Assembly: GCF_004519295.1 (NCBI RefSeq) | Contig: NZ_SOZH01000007.1 | Coordinates: 186,001 to 250,000 of the forward strand | Source of the DNA: Cellulosimicrobium funkei | Lineage (GTDB): Bacteria > Actinomycetota > Actinomycetes > Actinomycetales > Cellulomonadaceae | Reading direction: 5' to 3' | DNA length: 64,000 bases | In this document: piece after piece, positions 37,980 through 47,397 of the stretch | Layout: each line of letters opens with the position of its first letter | How positions within the stretch are numbered: the first letter of the stretch is position 1 | Made by a program: the position numbers and the translations under genes | The notes under the pieces: generated by a model | What the model was told of the DNA's origin: nothing | The model's database searches: none | What the model saw: only the letters and a program-made list of their open reading frames with translations

Positions 37980-38828
37980 TCATCCCCCGCCGTGCTTGCG
38001 GTGGGTGTAGGCCCCGTAGGCACGACGACGCACGGCCTCCGGCACGAGCCGGTAGCCCCCGCGGACGACCGAGTTCCGCAGCTCCTGGGCCGGGGTCGTG
38101 ATCCCGATGCTCCGCAGCCGACGCTGGAGCTCGAGCTCCGAGCGCAGCAGCCGTGTCCCCCCGCGACGGGAGTACGACCCGGCACCCACCCGGTAGAGGA
38201 CGAGCGGCTCCGGGACGTTGGCCGTGGCAGCACCGCCCGCGATCATGCGGGCGAACAGCCAGTAGTCCTCCATGAGCGGGAGGTCCTCGTAGCCTCCGGC
38301 CGCGGCGACGGCCGACCGGCGGTAGACGACCGACGGGTGGTTGAACGGCGAGCGGAAGCGGACGGCGCGCTCGATCTCCGCACCGGTGAGCGGCGGGACC
38401 CGCACCAGGTGGCCCTCGGCGACGCCCTCGTCCTCCGACTCGTCCTCGAACTCCTCGATCGCCGATCCGACGATGTCCAGCCCCGACTCGACGAGGGGAA
38501 TCTGCCGCTCGAACCGGGCCGGACGGCTGATGTCGTCGGCGTCCTGCCGGGCGACGATCTCGTGCGCGCAGCGCTCGAGGCCCGCCTCGAGCGCGAGCGC
38601 GAGCCCGACGTTCCGCTCGAGCTCGACCAGCTCCACCGGGACCGGCGACCGGGCGGGCAGGGCCGCGAGGAGTGCGCGGAGCTCGGGGCCGACGGGACCG
38701 TCACGCACGATGACCACCTGCGCCGGCTGCCGGGTCTGCTCCGCGGTGACCGACTCGAAGGAGCGGCGGAGCTGCGCGACGACGTCCCCGCGGTAGACCG
38801 GGAGCAGCACCGAGAACGGGGCGCTCAC
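37980..38828 (-). CDS. Family 2 glycosyltransferase
   Basis: The cytoplasmic GT-A transferase of 282 residues contains FSVLLPVYRGDVVAQLRRSFESV, VVIVRDGPVG, VGLALALEAGL, ARQDADDIS (metal-binding Asp-x-Asp-Asp) and SPFNHPSVVYRR, then MEDYWLFARMI. The form fits rhamnosyl- or galactosyl-transferases of surface glycan clusters with no membrane helix. GTG 38828 overlaps the upstream transferase stop (GTGA). Donor is unknown. dTDP-rhamnose is available from the rml genes. Confidence 0.83.
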   Translation of the reverse strand: MSAPFSVLLPVYRGDVVAQLRRSFESVTAEQTRQPAQVVIVRDGPVGPELRALLAALPARSPVPVELVELERNVGLALALEAGLERCAHEIVARQDADDISRPARFERQIPLVESGLDIVGSAIEEFEDESEDEGVAEGHLVRVPPLTGAEIERAVRFRSPFNHPSVVYRRSAVAAAGGYEDLPLMEDYWLFARMIAGGAATANVPEPLVLYRVGAGSYSRRGGTRLLRSELELQRRLRSIGITTPAQELRNSVVRGGYRLVPEAVRRRAYGAYTHRKHGGG

Positions 38829-39808
38829 CGTCCCCCCGTCCGCACGCCGTCCTCGATCGCGACGACCTCGTCTCCCCAGGGCGTCGCGCCCGCCAGCACC
38901 TGCGACGTCGGACGCGGGCCGCGCACGAGGCCGTCCCGGAGGCCGCGCGCGGCCGAGCGCACCAGGACCGAGCGCCGCGACGACCGGGCGAAGGTACGAG
39001 CCCACCGCCGCGCGGACGACCCCGCGTACAGCACGCGCTCCTCGGGTGCGAGAGCGGGCGAGCGAAGCAGCATCCAGAGCTTGTTGCGCACCTCGTAGTA
39101 GAAGCGCTCGCCCGGGTCGACGTCGGTCGCGCCGAAGGTCCGTGTCCGGTGCTCCACGACGGAGCCGGGGACGTACAGGCCGGTCCCGTGCCGCAGGAGG
39201 CGGCACGAGAACTCGAAGTCGTCGTTCCAGATGAAGTAGTCGGCGACGGGCAGCCCGTGGTGCCGGACGGCCCGGGCGTCGACCAGCATCGAGACGAAGG
39301 ACGACGACCGCACCGGGAGCGAGCCGGCCTCCGCCGCGCGCGACAGGGCGCGGGGCGAGGCTCCGGGCCTCGTGCGGGGAGTGTTCATCGGGTGCTCGCG
39401 GCCGTCGTGCCAGACGACGCGGCTGCCCAGGAGCGCGACGGGCCCCGGGTAGGCAGCCCTCGCCTCGAGGAGCGCCTCGAGCGCACCGGGCAAGGGGATC
39501 GTGTCGTCGTCCATGAGCCAGACCAGGTCCGCGTCCATCGACTCGACGGCGTGCGCTATCCCGGCCGCGAAGCCGCCCGCGCCGCCCGTGTTGCGCGACA
39601 TCTCGAGGACGGTCGCGCCGACGGGGTGCTCGCTGGCGACGACGGCGGAGTCGTCGTCCGAGCGGTTGTCCACCACGAGCACCGCGTCGACGGCGCGCGT
39701 CTGCCCCGCGAGGGCGTCGAGCGACTCGACGAGCAGGTCGCGCCGGTTGTACGCCACGACCACCGCGACCACCCGGGGCTCGGCGGACACCCCACCCGTT
39801 CTCGACAC
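38825..39808 (-). CDS. Family 2 glycosyltransferase, GlfT1/WbbL-like
   Basis: A 327-residue transferase with VVAVVVAYNRRDLLVESLDAL, AVLVVDNRSDDDS, the loop SRNTGGAGGFAAGIAHAV, metal motif VWLMDDDTI, and FIWNDDFEFSCRLLRHG followed by VVEHRT. The NxGGAGGFAxGxxHA loop is shared by GlfT1 (first galactofuranosyltransferase) and rhamnosyl transferase WbbL, so it probably starts the glycan on its lipid carrier. TAGCCT lies 7 bases ahead of GTG 39808 without a ribosome-binding site, which supports a leaderless start there rather than at GTG 39790. It is divergent from the first LCP gene. Confidence 0.84.
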   Translation of the reverse strand: MSRTGGVSAEPRVVAVVVAYNRRDLLVESLDALAGQTRAVDAVLVVDNRSDDDSAVVASEHPVGATVLEMSRNTGGAGGFAAGIAHAVESMDADLVWLMDDDTIPLPGALEALLEARAAYPGPVALLGSRVVWHDGREHPMNTPRTRPGASPRALSRAAEAGSLPVRSSSFVSMLVDARAVRHHGLPVADYFIWNDDFEFSCRLLRHGTGLYVPGSVVEHRTRTFGATDVDPGERFYYEVRNKLWMLLRSPALAPEERVLYAGSSARRWARTFARSSRRSVLVRSAARGLRDGLVRGPRPTSQVLAGATPWGDEVVAIEDGVRTGGR

Positions 39809-39815
39809 GACGAGC

Positions 39816-39821
39816 AGGCTA
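39816..39821 (-). promoter_or_regulatory. Leaderless promoter -10 of the GlfT1/WbbL-like gene
   Basis: TAGCCT on the minus strand with 7 bases before GTG 39808. Confidence 0.55.
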
Positions 39822-39931
39822 CCGGACCGCGACCGGGCTCCAGCGCCGCCCCGGGGCGCCGGGCCGTCCGCCTGCACAAGTCCTCCACCACCCGCGCTCC
39901 GCGCGGGCGCCGCGCCGTTGCAGGGGCGGCC

Positions 39932-39937
39932 TATGCT
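39932..39937 (+). promoter_or_regulatory. Leaderless promoter -10 of the first LCP gene
   Basis: TATGCT is followed by 8 bases and GTG 39946. There is no Shine-Dalgarno sequence. Confidence 0.5.
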
Positions 39938-39945
39938 CGACTCCC

Positions 39946-41226
39946 GTGACATCCCGCACCCGAGCCCAGGACCGCGCCGCGGCAGCCTCCGCGCCGCCGC
40001 GCGGGCCCGCGCACGCGCGGACGCTGCGCACCCACCGGGTGGCACGCACCGTCGGCATGGTGGCGACGGCGGTGCTCGCGTTCGGGGCCGTCGGGGGGGC
40101 GACGGCGCTGACGAGCATCCAGGGCAACATCACGTCGTCGAACGCGCTGGAGCTGGTGGAGGACCGGCCGGAGCAGACCGTCCCCGACCCCAGCGACCCC
40201 AACGCCGGCAAGCCGCTCAACGTCCTGGTCATGGGCTCCGACGCACGCGGAGGGGAGAACGGCCACGAGGTCGAGGGCGTCGAGGGCATGCGCTCGGACA
40301 CCACGATCCTCGTGCACGTCTCTGCCGACCGCTCGCGCGTGGAGATGATCTCGATCCCGCGCGACTCGCGCGTCGACGTGCCGGCGTGCACCACGACGAA
40401 CGGGAAGAAGACCGCGCCGGCGAACACGCGCTTCAACGCCGCGTTCGCCGACGGGGCGACGGTCGGCGGGGACGTCGACTCCGCCGCGGCGTGCACGGTG
40501 CAGACCGTCGAGAGCCTCACCGACGTGTACGTCGACGGCTTCGTCGTCGTGGACTTCGCGGGCTTCCAGAACATGGTGACCGCGATCGGCGGCGTTCCCA
40601 TCTGCATCCCCGAGGCGATCGACTCCCCCAAGGCCGACCTGCAGCTCGCCGCCGGGTGGCAGACGCTCGACGGCGCCCAGGCGCTCGGGTTCGCCCGGGC
40701 ACGCTACGGGGTCGGAGACGGGTCGGACCTCAGCCGCATCGGCCGCCAGCAGCAGCTCCTCGCCGCGACGGTCAACCAGGTGCTGTCGAAGAACCTGCTC
40801 TCGGACCTCGGGCAGATCTACGGGTTCGTGGACGCGGGCACCAAGTCGCTGACGATGAGCGACAACCTCTCGTCGATCCCGAGCCTCGCCGGGCTCGCCT
40901 TCAGCCTCCAGGGCGCGACCAGTGGCAACATCACCTTCATGACCGTTCCGAACGCGCCGGACCCGCGGGACCCCGACGCGAAGGTCGTCTGGACCTCGGA
41001 GGCCGACGAGCTGTGGGCGAAGGTGCGCGCCGACGAGCCGATCGTCGCGCCCGCTGCACCGGCCTCCCCGCCGGCGGACGACAGCGTGACCGACGCCCCG
41101 CCGGTCACGGAGGGAGACGACGCCCCCGCGCCGGACCCGGCCGCCACCGACCCGGCGCCGGTGCAGTCGAAGGAAGCCGGCAAGGAGGCGTTCTCCGCCG
41201 CCGACCAGACCTCGCAGTGCGGGTGA
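39946..41226 (+). CDS. LytR-CpsA-Psr (LCP) family wall-polymer ligase
   Basis: The protein of 426 residues has a cytoplasmic N-terminus, one membrane helix (VGMVATAVLAFGAVGGATAL) and an extracellular LCP domain: LNVLVMGSDARG, RSDTTILVHVSADRSRVEMISIPRDSRV, VDGFVVVDFAGFQNMVTAIGG and ALGFARARYG with DLSRIGRQQQLL. LCP enzymes move a glycan from its pyrophosphate lipid to peptidoglycan, using the conserved arginines and aspartates in these blocks. The C-terminus is a Pro/Asp-rich tail. It is 4 bases from a second LCP gene. Confidence 0.92.
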   Translation: MTSRTRAQDRAAAASAPPRGPAHARTLRTHRVARTVGMVATAVLAFGAVGGATALTSIQGNITSSNALELVEDRPEQTVPDPSDPNAGKPLNVLVMGSDARGGENGHEVEGVEGMRSDTTILVHVSADRSRVEMISIPRDSRVDVPACTTTNGKKTAPANTRFNAAFADGATVGGDVDSAAACTVQTVESLTDVYVDGFVVVDFAGFQNMVTAIGGVPICIPEAIDSPKADLQLAAGWQTLDGAQALGFARARYGVGDGSDLSRIGRQQQLLAATVNQVLSKNLLSDLGQIYGFVDAGTKSLTMSDNLSSIPSLAGLAFSLQGATSGNITFMTVPNAPDPRDPDAKVVWTSEADELWAKVRADEPIVAPAAPASPPADDSVTDAPPVTEGDDAPAPDPAATDPAPVQSKEAGKEAFSAADQTSQCG

Positions 41227-41230
41227 CCCC

Positions 41231-42661
41231 ATGACCGACCCACGCGACCCCCGGTCCTTGCCGCCGAGCTTCACGCCCCAGGGCGGTCGCTCGCCCCGGC
41301 CCTCGTCGGCCGACGACGCGATCGCCGTCGGGAACAGCGGTCGCCCCCGGCCGCCGGCGCGGTCGGTTCCCGACGACGCCGTCCGGGCCGAGCCGCGCAT
41401 CCGACGTCAGTCGTCGCGAGAGATCCCGGTGACCCCGGCTCGCAAGGGGACGCCGCCGCCTGTGCCGCCCGCCGGACGCACGCGCTCCCGGAGCGAGCCC
41501 GCCGCGACGGCGCTGCCTCCGTCCGTCGCACCGGCGCGCTCTGCCGAGCGCTCGGCACCCGCTCGCGTCTCGTCGTCCCCGCACGCGAGCGCACGCGCCG
41601 CGACCGCGAGCCCGGGCCGTTCCACGGCGGCCTCTCGTCCGCGCCCGGCCGGGCCCGGCGGTCCGGGCGGCGGGCGGCCCCCGTCGGCCCTCGGGCCCTC
41701 TCGTCGCGGCGGCTTCCGCGTCCGCAAGGGCCGCGTCGTCGGCCTCGTCGCCGGCGTCGTCATCGTCGCGATCCTCGCGTGGCCCGTCGGCCTGCTCATC
41801 TGGGCCAACGGCAAGATCCAGCACGTGGAGGCGCTCTCCGGCGCTCCCGGCACCGCCGGCAACACCTACCTGCTCGCCGGGTCGGACGCGCGGGGCGACG
41901 GCATCAGCGAGGACGGCACCGAGGGCGCGCGCACCGACACGATCATGGTCCTCCACGCACCCCCGAGCGGCCCGGTCGCGCTCATCAGCCTGCCGCGCGA
42001 CACGTACGCGGAGATCCCGGGGAACGGGTCGAGCAAGCTGAACTCGGCGTACTCCTGGGGCGGCCCGGCGCTGCTGGTGCAGACCGTCGAGCAGCTCACC
42101 GGTCTCACGGTGGACCACTACGTCGAGGTGGGGTTCGGCGGTGTCGAGGGGATCGTGGACGCCGTCGGCGGGGTCGAGCTGTGCCTCGACTACGACGTGG
42201 ACGACCCGAAGAGCGAGCTCGTCTGGACAGCGGGCTGCCACGTCGCCGACGGGCACACGGCGCTCGCGTTCTCGCGGATGCGGTACTCCGACCCGAAGGG
42301 CGACATCGGGCGGGCCGAGCGCCAGCGCCAGGTCATCGGCGCGATCAGCTCGCAGGCCGCGAACCCCAGCATCCTCTTCCGCCCGGGCGACCAGGTCTCG
42401 CTCCTCGACTCCGGGCTGGGGGCGCTCACCGTCGACGAGAAGACCGGCGTCGTGGACCTGGGCAAGCTCGCGCTCGCGTTCCGCAAGGCCAACGGGCCGG
42501 ACGGCATCACCGGCACCCCACCGATCTCGAACCCCGACTTCCGCCCCGGCGGCAACCTGGGGGCGACCGTGCAGCTCGACCCCGAGACGGTCGGCCAGTT
42601 CTGGGTCGACATCCGCGACGGCAACCTCGCACCCGGCCAGGTGGGCGGGCTGCCGCAGTAG
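41231..42661 (+). CDS. LytR-CpsA-Psr (LCP) family wall-polymer ligase (second)
   Basis: A protein of 476 residues with a very long basic Pro/Arg/Ser-rich cytoplasmic N-terminus of about 165 residues, a membrane helix (VVGLVAGVVIVAILAWPVGLLI), then the LCP domain: YLLAGSDARGDG, ARTDTIMVLHAPPSGPVALISLPRDTYAEIPG, VDHYVEVGFGGVEGIVDAVGG and ALAFSRMRYSDPKGDIGRAERQ. The long positively charged tail may be a site for regulation by kinases or protein contacts. It is co-transcribed with the first LCP gene. Two adjacent ligases suggest two polymers or division of labour. Confidence 0.92.
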   Translation: MTDPRDPRSLPPSFTPQGGRSPRPSSADDAIAVGNSGRPRPPARSVPDDAVRAEPRIRRQSSREIPVTPARKGTPPPVPPAGRTRSRSEPAATALPPSVAPARSAERSAPARVSSSPHASARAATASPGRSTAASRPRPAGPGGPGGGRPPSALGPSRRGGFRVRKGRVVGLVAGVVIVAILAWPVGLLIWANGKIQHVEALSGAPGTAGNTYLLAGSDARGDGISEDGTEGARTDTIMVLHAPPSGPVALISLPRDTYAEIPGNGSSKLNSAYSWGGPALLVQTVEQLTGLTVDHYVEVGFGGVEGIVDAVGGVELCLDYDVDDPKSELVWTAGCHVADGHTALAFSRMRYSDPKGDIGRAERQRQVIGAISSQAANPSILFRPGDQVSLLDSGLGALTVDEKTGVVDLGKLALAFRKANGPDGITGTPPISNPDFRPGGNLGATVQLDPETVGQFWVDIRDGNLAPGQVGGLPQ

Positions 42662-42677
42662 CGGACCACGGACGGGG

Positions 42678-44804
42678 TCAGAAGACCGGCAGCACGTCCC
42701 GCACGCGTTCCTCGAGCACCGGGGCGATGGAGCGGACGTACGCCTGCGTCAGGTGGTTGTTGTCCCGATAGACCATGCGATTGCCCTGCACGTAGGGACA
42801 CACCCCGTCGAAGCACACGATGTCGTTGAGATCGACGAGCGCGACGTTGGCGGGCAGCTCCATGTCGTCGGCCGGGCTCCGCACGTCGAGCACGCTGGTC
42901 GCCTCGACGGCGCAGACCGTCGGGTCGTTGCTGACGGCGACGCAGTCCGGAGCCGACTCCAGCAGCCACGGCGTGTCGCGGAGGGCGACCACCTGGACGC
43001 CCACGGCGTCGAGGGCCTCCCAGGCCCGCACGTACCCCGGCGGCACGAACTCGTTGCCCGGGATGCTGTCGTCGTTCCACGAGTACCGCGTCCCGATGGT
43101 GAAGACCGCGTCGGGCGGCGACTCGACGAGCTCCTCGACCACCTCGGTGTTCCAGTCCCGGCAGGACTGCCACGGGTTCTCCTCCGGGGTGTCCAGCGAG
43201 AACGGGCACCCGCCCTTGAGGTAGGTCACGACCCGGAACCCCGACACGGAGCCGATCCCGGACAGGGCGTCGACCCACTGCTCCGCGTGGGAGTTGCCGA
43301 CGACCGCGACGACCGTCCGCGCCGTCTCGTCGCCGTAGGTGCACCGCACCACGGTCGTGTCCTCGTTGTAGGTGACGCACTCGTCCCGTGTCGGCAGCGC
43401 CACGTCGAACGGTGCGGTCACGGGGTCGGGGACCGGCGTGGCGTCCTTCTCGACGGAGAAGACCCCTGGCGCGGCCACCTCCATCGCCCCCGGGAACCCC
43501 TCGAAGCTCGCGGTGTCCACGGTGCTGAACGACCGCCGTTGGATCTCGAGCTGGCCGAACCACCCCAGCGGCAGCGCGACGGCGAGCGCGGCCGCGACCG
43601 CGACCGCGACTCGCAGGCCGCGCAGCCCGTCGGTCCGGGGACGTGGCGTGGCCGAACGGAGCGGGACCTCGACCCAGCGCCGGGTCGCGTAGGCGAGCGC
43701 CCCGGCGACGAGCAGCACCGCGGTGCCCGCGAGCCACCCCACGGGCCGGTCGCGCACGACGATCGCGAACACGAGCACCGGCCAGTGCCACAGGTAGAAG
43801 GTGTAGGCGTAGCCGCCCGCCCGCGCGACGGGCGTCGACGCGAGGAGGCGGGAGACGGAGCCCCGCGGGAGCCGTCCGTCGGACGTCGCACCGGCGAGCA
43901 CGACGAGCGCGGCACCGGCGACGGGCACGAGCGCCGCGGGGCCGGGGAAGGACGAGCCGCCGTCCACGACGAGACCGGCGGCGAGCAGGACCGCGACGCC
44001 GACCCACCCGCCGACGACGCTCCACCCGCGCGAGACCCGCGCGCGCACGACCGCGAGCGCGAGCAGCGTCCCCGTGAGGTACTCCCACAACCGGGCGAAG
44101 GTGTCGTAGTACGCGAACGACTGGTCGAGACGCACGGAGACGAGGGCGTAGAAGAACGACGCGACGGCGAGGACGACCACCGTCGCGTGCACCGCCGAGA
44201 GCCGAGCGGGCGACGCCCACCGACGGGTGCACCACCAGACCGCGAGCAGCAGGAGCGGGACCCCGACGAAGACCTGGCCCTGGACCGACAGCGACCACAC
44301 GTGCTGGAGCGGGCTCTGCATCGCGTCCGCGGCACCGTAGGTGTGCTCGCCGACGGCCAGCCGCCAGTTCTCCACGTAGAGGAGCGAGGCGAGGGTCTCT
44401 CCCGAGACGTCGCCCCACCGGGTACGCGGCAGCCACACCATGCTGGCGACGAGCACCGCCGCGAGCACGACGACGAGAGCCGGCAGCAGGCGCCGGGCAA
44501 GCCGGGGTAGATAGTCGCGCAGGCGGACGGGCGCCCCCCGGGCGAAGCTCCGGAGCAGTCCCCCGCCGACGAAGAACCCCGAGAGCATGAGGAAGACGTC
44601 CACGCCGCCGGAGACGCGGTGCACCCACACGTGGTAGACGGCGACCAGCAGCACGGCCACGGCGCGCAGGCCGTCCAGGTCGTGACGGTACCCGGCCGTC
44701 GCGGGCGCACCGGCCCCGCGAGGCCGCGCGTGCCGGCGCACCGGCGCGACCGCACCGCTGGCGCGGGCCTCCGAGAGGCCGGCGGCCCAGGGGGGTGGGG
44801 TCAT
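42678..44804 (-). CDS. Membrane acyltransferase 3 fused to an SGNH-type esterase/acyltransferase domain
   Basis: The 708-residue protein has an N-terminal Acyl_transf_3 domain with ten membrane helices (HDLDGLRAVAVLLVAVYHVWVHRVSGGVDVFLMLSGFF, LWHWPVLVF), an added helix and an extracellular SGNH domain. Catalytic blocks in the latter are VVGNSHAEQW (variant of GDSH, Ser) and the final DNNHL (Asp-xx-His). This OafA-like fusion O-acetylates surface glycans or peptidoglycan outside the membrane. ATG 44804 has AAGGA 9 bases upstream; ATG 44813 lacks a site. It converges with the LCP genes. Confidence 0.92.
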   Translation of the reverse strand: MTPPPWAAGLSEARASGAVAPVRRHARPRGAGAPATAGYRHDLDGLRAVAVLLVAVYHVWVHRVSGGVDVFLMLSGFFVGGGLLRSFARGAPVRLRDYLPRLARRLLPALVVVLAAVLVASMVWLPRTRWGDVSGETLASLLYVENWRLAVGEHTYGAADAMQSPLQHVWSLSVQGQVFVGVPLLLLAVWWCTRRWASPARLSAVHATVVVLAVASFFYALVSVRLDQSFAYYDTFARLWEYLTGTLLALAVVRARVSRGWSVVGGWVGVAVLLAAGLVVDGGSSFPGPAALVPVAGAALVVLAGATSDGRLPRGSVSRLLASTPVARAGGYAYTFYLWHWPVLVFAIVVRDRPVGWLAGTAVLLVAGALAYATRRWVEVPLRSATPRPRTDGLRGLRVAVAVAAALAVALPLGWFGQLEIQRRSFSTVDTASFEGFPGAMEVAAPGVFSVEKDATPVPDPVTAPFDVALPTRDECVTYNEDTTVVRCTYGDETARTVVAVVGNSHAEQWVDALSGIGSVSGFRVVTYLKGGCPFSLDTPEENPWQSCRDWNTEVVEELVESPPDAVFTIGTRYSWNDDSIPGNEFVPPGYVRAWEALDAVGVQVVALRDTPWLLESAPDCVAVSNDPTVCAVEATSVLDVRSPADDMELPANVALVDLNDIVCFDGVCPYVQGNRMVYRDNNHLTQAYVRSIAPVLEERVRDVLPVF

Positions 44805-44899
44805 GCTGGTCATCCTTGTCGAGGGGGCGGCGGCCTCGCCGACGCGTTCCCCCGGCGGGCGCACCGCACCCGCTCCTCGCGTCGCCGAGGATCCGTTCG

Positions 44900-44905
44900 A
44901 GGCTA
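44900..44905 (-). promoter_or_regulatory. Predicted -10 of the membrane acyltransferase gene
   Basis: TAGCCT on the minus strand would give a leader of about 90 bases. Lower certainty because the gap is long and no -35 is evident. Confidence 0.3.
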
Positions 44906-44957
44906 CCCGGTCGGCGCGCGTGCCCCGAAACGGACCACGCCGGTGGCGCCCGAGGCT

Positions 44958-45476
44958 TCAGAGGCCGGAGCGCGCCGCCCGCAGTCGCGCACCCTTGGCA
45001 CGAGCCTGCTCCCCCAGGTCTGCCTGGAAGGCCACCATGCGCTCGCGCAGCCGCGCGGCGTCGTCGTCGGTGCCCGCGGCGAGGATGCGCGCGGCGAGCA
45101 GGCCCGCGTTGCGCGCGCCGCCGACGGACACCGTCGCGACGGGGACGCCCGCGGGCATCTGGACGATCGACAGCAGCGAGTCCATGCCGTCGAGGTGGCG
45201 CAGCGGCACCGGGACGCCGATGACGGGCAGGGGCGTGACGGCGGCGAGCATGCCCGGCAGGTGGGCCGCTCCCCCGGCGCCCGCGACGATCACGCGCAGG
45301 CCGCGCTCCGCGGCGGTGCGGCCGTAGTCGATCATCTCGACGGGCATCCGGTGGGCGGAGACGACGTCGACCTCGACGGGCACGTCGAACTCGGCCAGCG
45401 CGTCGGCGGCGGCCTCCATGACGGGCCAGTCGGAGTCCGACCCCATGACGATGCCGACGACGGGGTTCTGGCTCAT
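44958..45476 (-). CDS. purE: N5-carboxyaminoimidazole ribonucleotide mutase
   Basis: A purine biosynthesis enzyme of 172 residues that rearranges N5-CAIR to CAIR. It shows [23 protein letters not shown] (active-site His), [17 protein letters not shown] and [10 protein letters not shown], all typical of class I PurE. ATG 45476 overlaps the purK stop by ATGA, so the two consecutive steps are translated as a coupled pair. Confidence 0.96.
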   Translation of the reverse strand: MSQNPVVGIVMGSDSDWPVMEAAADALAEFDVPVEVDVVSAHRMPVEMIDYGRTAAERGLRVIVAGAGGAAHLPGMLAAVTPLPVIGVPVPLRHLDGMDSLLSIVQMPAGVPVATVSVGGARNAGLLAARILAAGTDDDAARLRERMVAFQADLGEQARAKGARLRAARSGL

Positions 45477-46714
45477 GCGCGCTCCTCGCTCGGGTCGGTC
45501 GCGGGGCGCTCGCCCCGCAGGGTCGCGGCGGCGGCCAGCGCCCGGCGCCGGACGTCGTCCAGGTCGTCGCCGCTCACGTTGACGTGGCCGAGCTTGCGCC
45601 CGCGGCGCACGCCCTTGCCGTAGAGGTTGACCCGGGCGTCGGGGAACGCGGCGAGGACGTCGGGCAGCGCGTCGGTGAGCTCGTCGAAAGTCGAGCCGAG
45701 GACGTTCGCCATCACGGTCCAGCGCGCGGTCGCCGCGGTGTCGCCGAGCGGGAGGTCCAGGACGGCCCGCAGGTGCTGCTCGAACTGGCTCGTCATCGCG
45801 CCGTCGATCGTCCAGTGGCCGGAGTTGTGGGGACGCATCGCGAGCTCGTTCACGAGCACGCGCGGGCCGTCCTCCCCCGCGACCTCGAACATCTCGACCG
45901 CGAGCACCCCCGTGACGCCGAGCCCCTCGGCGATCCGCACGGCGGCGTCGCGCGCACGCTGCGCCTCGCCGTCGGTCAGACCGGGCGCGGGCGCGATCAC
46001 CTCGGCGCACACGCCGTCGCGCTGGATCGACTCCACGACGGGCCACGTGCGCACCTCGCCCCGCCCGTCCGCGCCGCCGCTCGGGCGCCGGGCGACGAGC
46101 ACGGCGAGCTCGCGCGCGAACGGGACCTTCTCCTCGACGAGGAGCTCGGGGCCGTCCGTTGCGGCGGCCTCGATCCACTCCGCCACCTGCTCGGGGCCGC
46201 CCTCCGCGGCCGAGACCACGCGGACGCCCTTGCCGTCGTACCCGCCGCGCGCCGTCTTCACCACGGCCTCGCCCCCGACCTCGGCGAGGAAGCCGGTGAG
46301 CGCTGCCCGCGCCGCCGTCGGGTCCGTGGGGAGCGCGGCCCAGCGCGGGCACGGCACGCCGAGCTCGGTGAGCCGGCGCCGCATGACGATCTTGTCCTGG
46401 GCGTGGACGAGCGCGTCCGGGCCCGGGCGCACGGGCGTGCCGTGCTCGAGGAGGTCGGTGAGCAGCGCGTTCGGGACGTGCTCGTGCTCGAACGTCAGGA
46501 CGTCCGCCGGGGCGGCGCCCGCGGGGGCGATGAGGGAGCGGACCGCGGCCTCGTCGGACGCGACGCCGACGGGCGCGTCCACGACGACCTGGGCCGCGGA
46601 CGAGTCCGCGGCCTCCACGAGCACGCGAAGGTGCACGCCGAGCTCTCCGGCCGCGGGGGCCATCATGCGTGCGAGCTGTCCTCCGCCGACCACGGCGATC
46701 ACTGGGGCTGCCAC
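45473..46714 (-). CDS. purK: 5-(carboxyamino)imidazole ribonucleotide synthase
   Basis: The 413-residue ATP-grasp enzyme makes N5-CAIR from AIR, bicarbonate and ATP. Blocks are [57 protein letters not shown] and [21 protein letters not shown] 46714 is preferred to GTG 46720 because TAGGGT ends 8 bases before it, which is right for a leaderless message; only 2 bases separate the hexamer and GTG 46720. It is divergent from the GtrA gene. Confidence 0.95.
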   Translation of the reverse strand: MAAPVIAVVGGGQLARMMAPAAGELGVHLRVLVEAADSSAAQVVVDAPVGVASDEAAVRSLIAPAGAAPADVLTFEHEHVPNALLTDLLEHGTPVRPGPDALVHAQDKIVMRRRLTELGVPCPRWAALPTDPTAARAALTGFLAEVGGEAVVKTARGGYDGKGVRVVSAAEGGPEQVAEWIEAAATDGPELLVEEKVPFARELAVLVARRPSGGADGRGEVRTWPVVESIQRDGVCAEVIAPAPGLTDGEAQRARDAAVRIAEGLGVTGVLAVEMFEVAGEDGPRVLVNELAMRPHNSGHWTIDGAMTSQFEQHLRAVLDLPLGDTAATARWTVMANVLGSTFDELTDALPDVLAAFPDARVNLYGKGVRRGRKLGHVNVSGDDLDDVRRRALAAAATLRGERPATDPSEERA

Positions 46715-46722
46715 GTGCACCC

Positions 46723-46728
46723 ACCCTA
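46723..46728 (-). promoter_or_regulatory. Leaderless promoter -10 of purK-purE
   Basis: TAGGGT on the minus strand, 8 bases before GTG 46714. Confidence 0.55.
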
Positions 46729-46812
46729 GTGCCTGGCCGCGGGGCGGCCCTCCTCGGACCGCCCGTCGGACGGAGGACCGACAGCACCCGGGCAAGGCCC
46801 AGGACCGGCCGG

Positions 46813-46818
46813 TAGCCT
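46813..46818 (+). promoter_or_regulatory. Leaderless promoter -10 of the GtrA gene
   Basis: TAGCCT is followed by 6 bases and GTG 46825. A second GTG at 46828 in the same frame is 9 bases away. Confidence 0.55.
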
Positions 46819-46824
46819 CGAGGG

Positions 46825-47376
46825 GTGGTGAGCGACCTGGACCGGCGAGCGGAGACGTCCGCGACGTCCGGGTCGCGCCGCGAGCGCGTCCTCGCCCGGG
46901 TCCGCGAGCTCGCGAAGTTCGGGTCGGTCGGCGCGCTCGCGTACGTCGTCGACCTGGGCCTGTTCAACCTGCTCAGCTTCGGCCCGGGCGAGCTCCTCGG
47001 GCACAAGCCGCTCACCGCGAAGATCGTCTCCGTCGCCGTCGCGACGCTCGTGGCGTGGGTCGGCAACCGGTACTGGACGTTCTCGGACCGGCGCACGCAG
47101 TCGCGCGGGCGCGAGCTCGCGGCGTTCGTCGTCGTCAACGTGGGCGGCATGCTCATCGCCGTGGGGTGCCTCGCGATCTCGACGTACGCGCTCGGGCTGA
47201 CGTCGCCGCTCGCCAAGAACGTCTCGGCGAACGTCGTGGGGCTCGCCCTGGGCACGGCGTTCCGCTACGTGGCGTACCGCCACCTCGTCTTCACGGGAGA
47301 CCGCCCCGACGCCGCGACCCCGGCGAAGACCGCCGACGACGCGGCCCGCCCACCAGCGGACGTGCGGGCCGACTGA
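46825..47376 (+). CDS. GtrA family membrane protein
   Basis: The protein of 183 residues has four membrane helices and the GtrA signatures [46 protein letters not shown] and [11 protein letters not shown]. GtrA proteins assist glucosylation or glycan decoration, probably flipping the polyprenyl-phosphate sugar made by GtrB-like enzymes. No GtrB is adjacent; the nearest is at 29232. The start is GTG 46825, or 46828, after a leaderless-type -10. It converges with the sensor kinase gene. Confidence 0.9.
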   Translation: MVSDLDRRAETSATSGSRRERVLARVRELAKFGSVGALAYVVDLGLFNLLSFGPGELLGHKPLTAKIVSVAVATLVAWVGNRYWTFSDRRTQSRGRELAAFVVVNVGGMLIAVGCLAISTYALGLTSPLAKNVSANVVGLALGTAFRYVAYRHLVFTGDRPDAATPAKTADDAARPPADVRAD

Positions 47377-47397
47377 GCCGCCCACGTCCCGGACGCG

